Origin: Nitrospirae bacterium GWC2_57_9
Lineage (GTDB): Bacteria > Nitrospirota > UBA9217
NCBI GenBank assembly: GCA_001805085.1
Contig: MHEA01000086.1
Coordinates: 802 to 5,810, forward strand
Length of the DNA stretch: 5,009 nt
Reading direction: 5' to 3'
Shown: one piece after another, positions 4,856 to 5,009 of the stretch
Layout: the number at the start of each line of letters is the position of its first letter
Numbering within the stretch: position 1 is the first letter of the stretch
The notes under the pieces: model-generated
Databases searched by the model: none
What the model was told of the DNA's origin: nothing
The model's input: only the letters and a program-made list of their open reading frames with translations
Position numbers and translations under genes: made by a program

Positions 4856-5009
4856 CTCAATATTACCACAGCGAGGGTAGCAACCCCTACAAGAAATTCT
4901 AAATTCGAAACCCGAAATCCTAAACAATATCGCAATTCAAAATCCGGAATAACGGCGTTTTAAAAATTGAAAATTCGTTGTTTTGAATTTATTTGGGATT
5001 TGGTGCTTG
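4856..5009. repeat. AT-rich repeat-like leader upstream of the site-2 protease gene
   Basis: No gene is seen here. On the minus strand the stretch reads as variations on GAATTT/GGATTT: GGATTTCGGGTTTCGAATTT (4920-4901) and then AGAATTTC. It is followed by TTGTAGGGGTTGCTACCC (4891-4874). AATTCAAAA (4934-4942) and TTTTGAATT (4981-4989) form a 9-base inverted repeat. Both sequence styles resemble intergenic repeats that I recall from many environmental genomes. A promoter for the protease-trpS pair should lie in or beyond this region, but no convincing -35/-10 pair was found. The repeat continues to the right edge. Confidence 0.55.

Noticed and set aside
4853..4927. N-terminal extension of the site-2 protease from a TTG start
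   Set aside because: The extra residues are translated repeat sequence, and the conserved family region begins close to the ATG at 4852.

Overview
The window is an ordinary-looking piece of bacterial chromosome with about 55% GC. All seven supported genes lie on the minus strand, so transcription runs from right to left. No RNA gene, CRISPR array, transposase or phage gene is visible. The gene set (site-2 protease next to trpS, long-chain polyprenyl diphosphate synthase, AMMECR1 protein, histone-deacetylase-family protein) together with short dispersed intergenic repeats suggests a Nitrospirota- or Desulfobacterota-like environmental bacterium. That placement is an inference from gene content and repeat style; nothing here proves it.

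Layout in the direction of transcription. Positions 5009-4853 are an AT-rich, repeat-like leader without a gene. Positions 4852-4181 encode a compact M50-type site-2 protease, followed after 54 bases by tryptophanyl-tRNA synthetase (trpS, 4126-3143). A 319-base intergenic stretch (3142-2824) then holds a GC-rich hairpin, inverted and degenerate copies of a repeat related to 'CCGTGTTCATCCGTGG', a G-quadruplex-type motif and a near-consensus sigma-70 promoter. That promoter faces a second gene string: polyprenyl diphosphate synthase (ispB-like, 2823-1840), an AMMECR1-domain protein (1840-1331, start overlapping the ispB stop by one base), a small membrane-anchored leucine-zipper protein with a Lys/Ala-rich tail (1264-926), an unrecognised 171-residue protein with six cysteines (855-340), and, after a striking 77-base nested palindrome (328-252), the first 78 codons of an AcuC/HDAC-family deacetylase that runs off the left edge (234-1).

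Working together: IspB would make the long prenyl tail of menaquinone or ubiquinone, TrpS charges tRNA-Trp, and the site-2 protease cuts within the membrane. AMMECR1, the coiled-coil protein, the unknown protein and the deacetylase have no shared pathway visible in the sequence. The least explained items are the palindrome before the deacetylase, the zipper protein with a histone-H1-like tail in the same gene string as a deacetylase homologue, the G-run cluster behind the ispB promoter, and the unknown cysteine-containing protein. No clearly new multi-gene system could be demonstrated.
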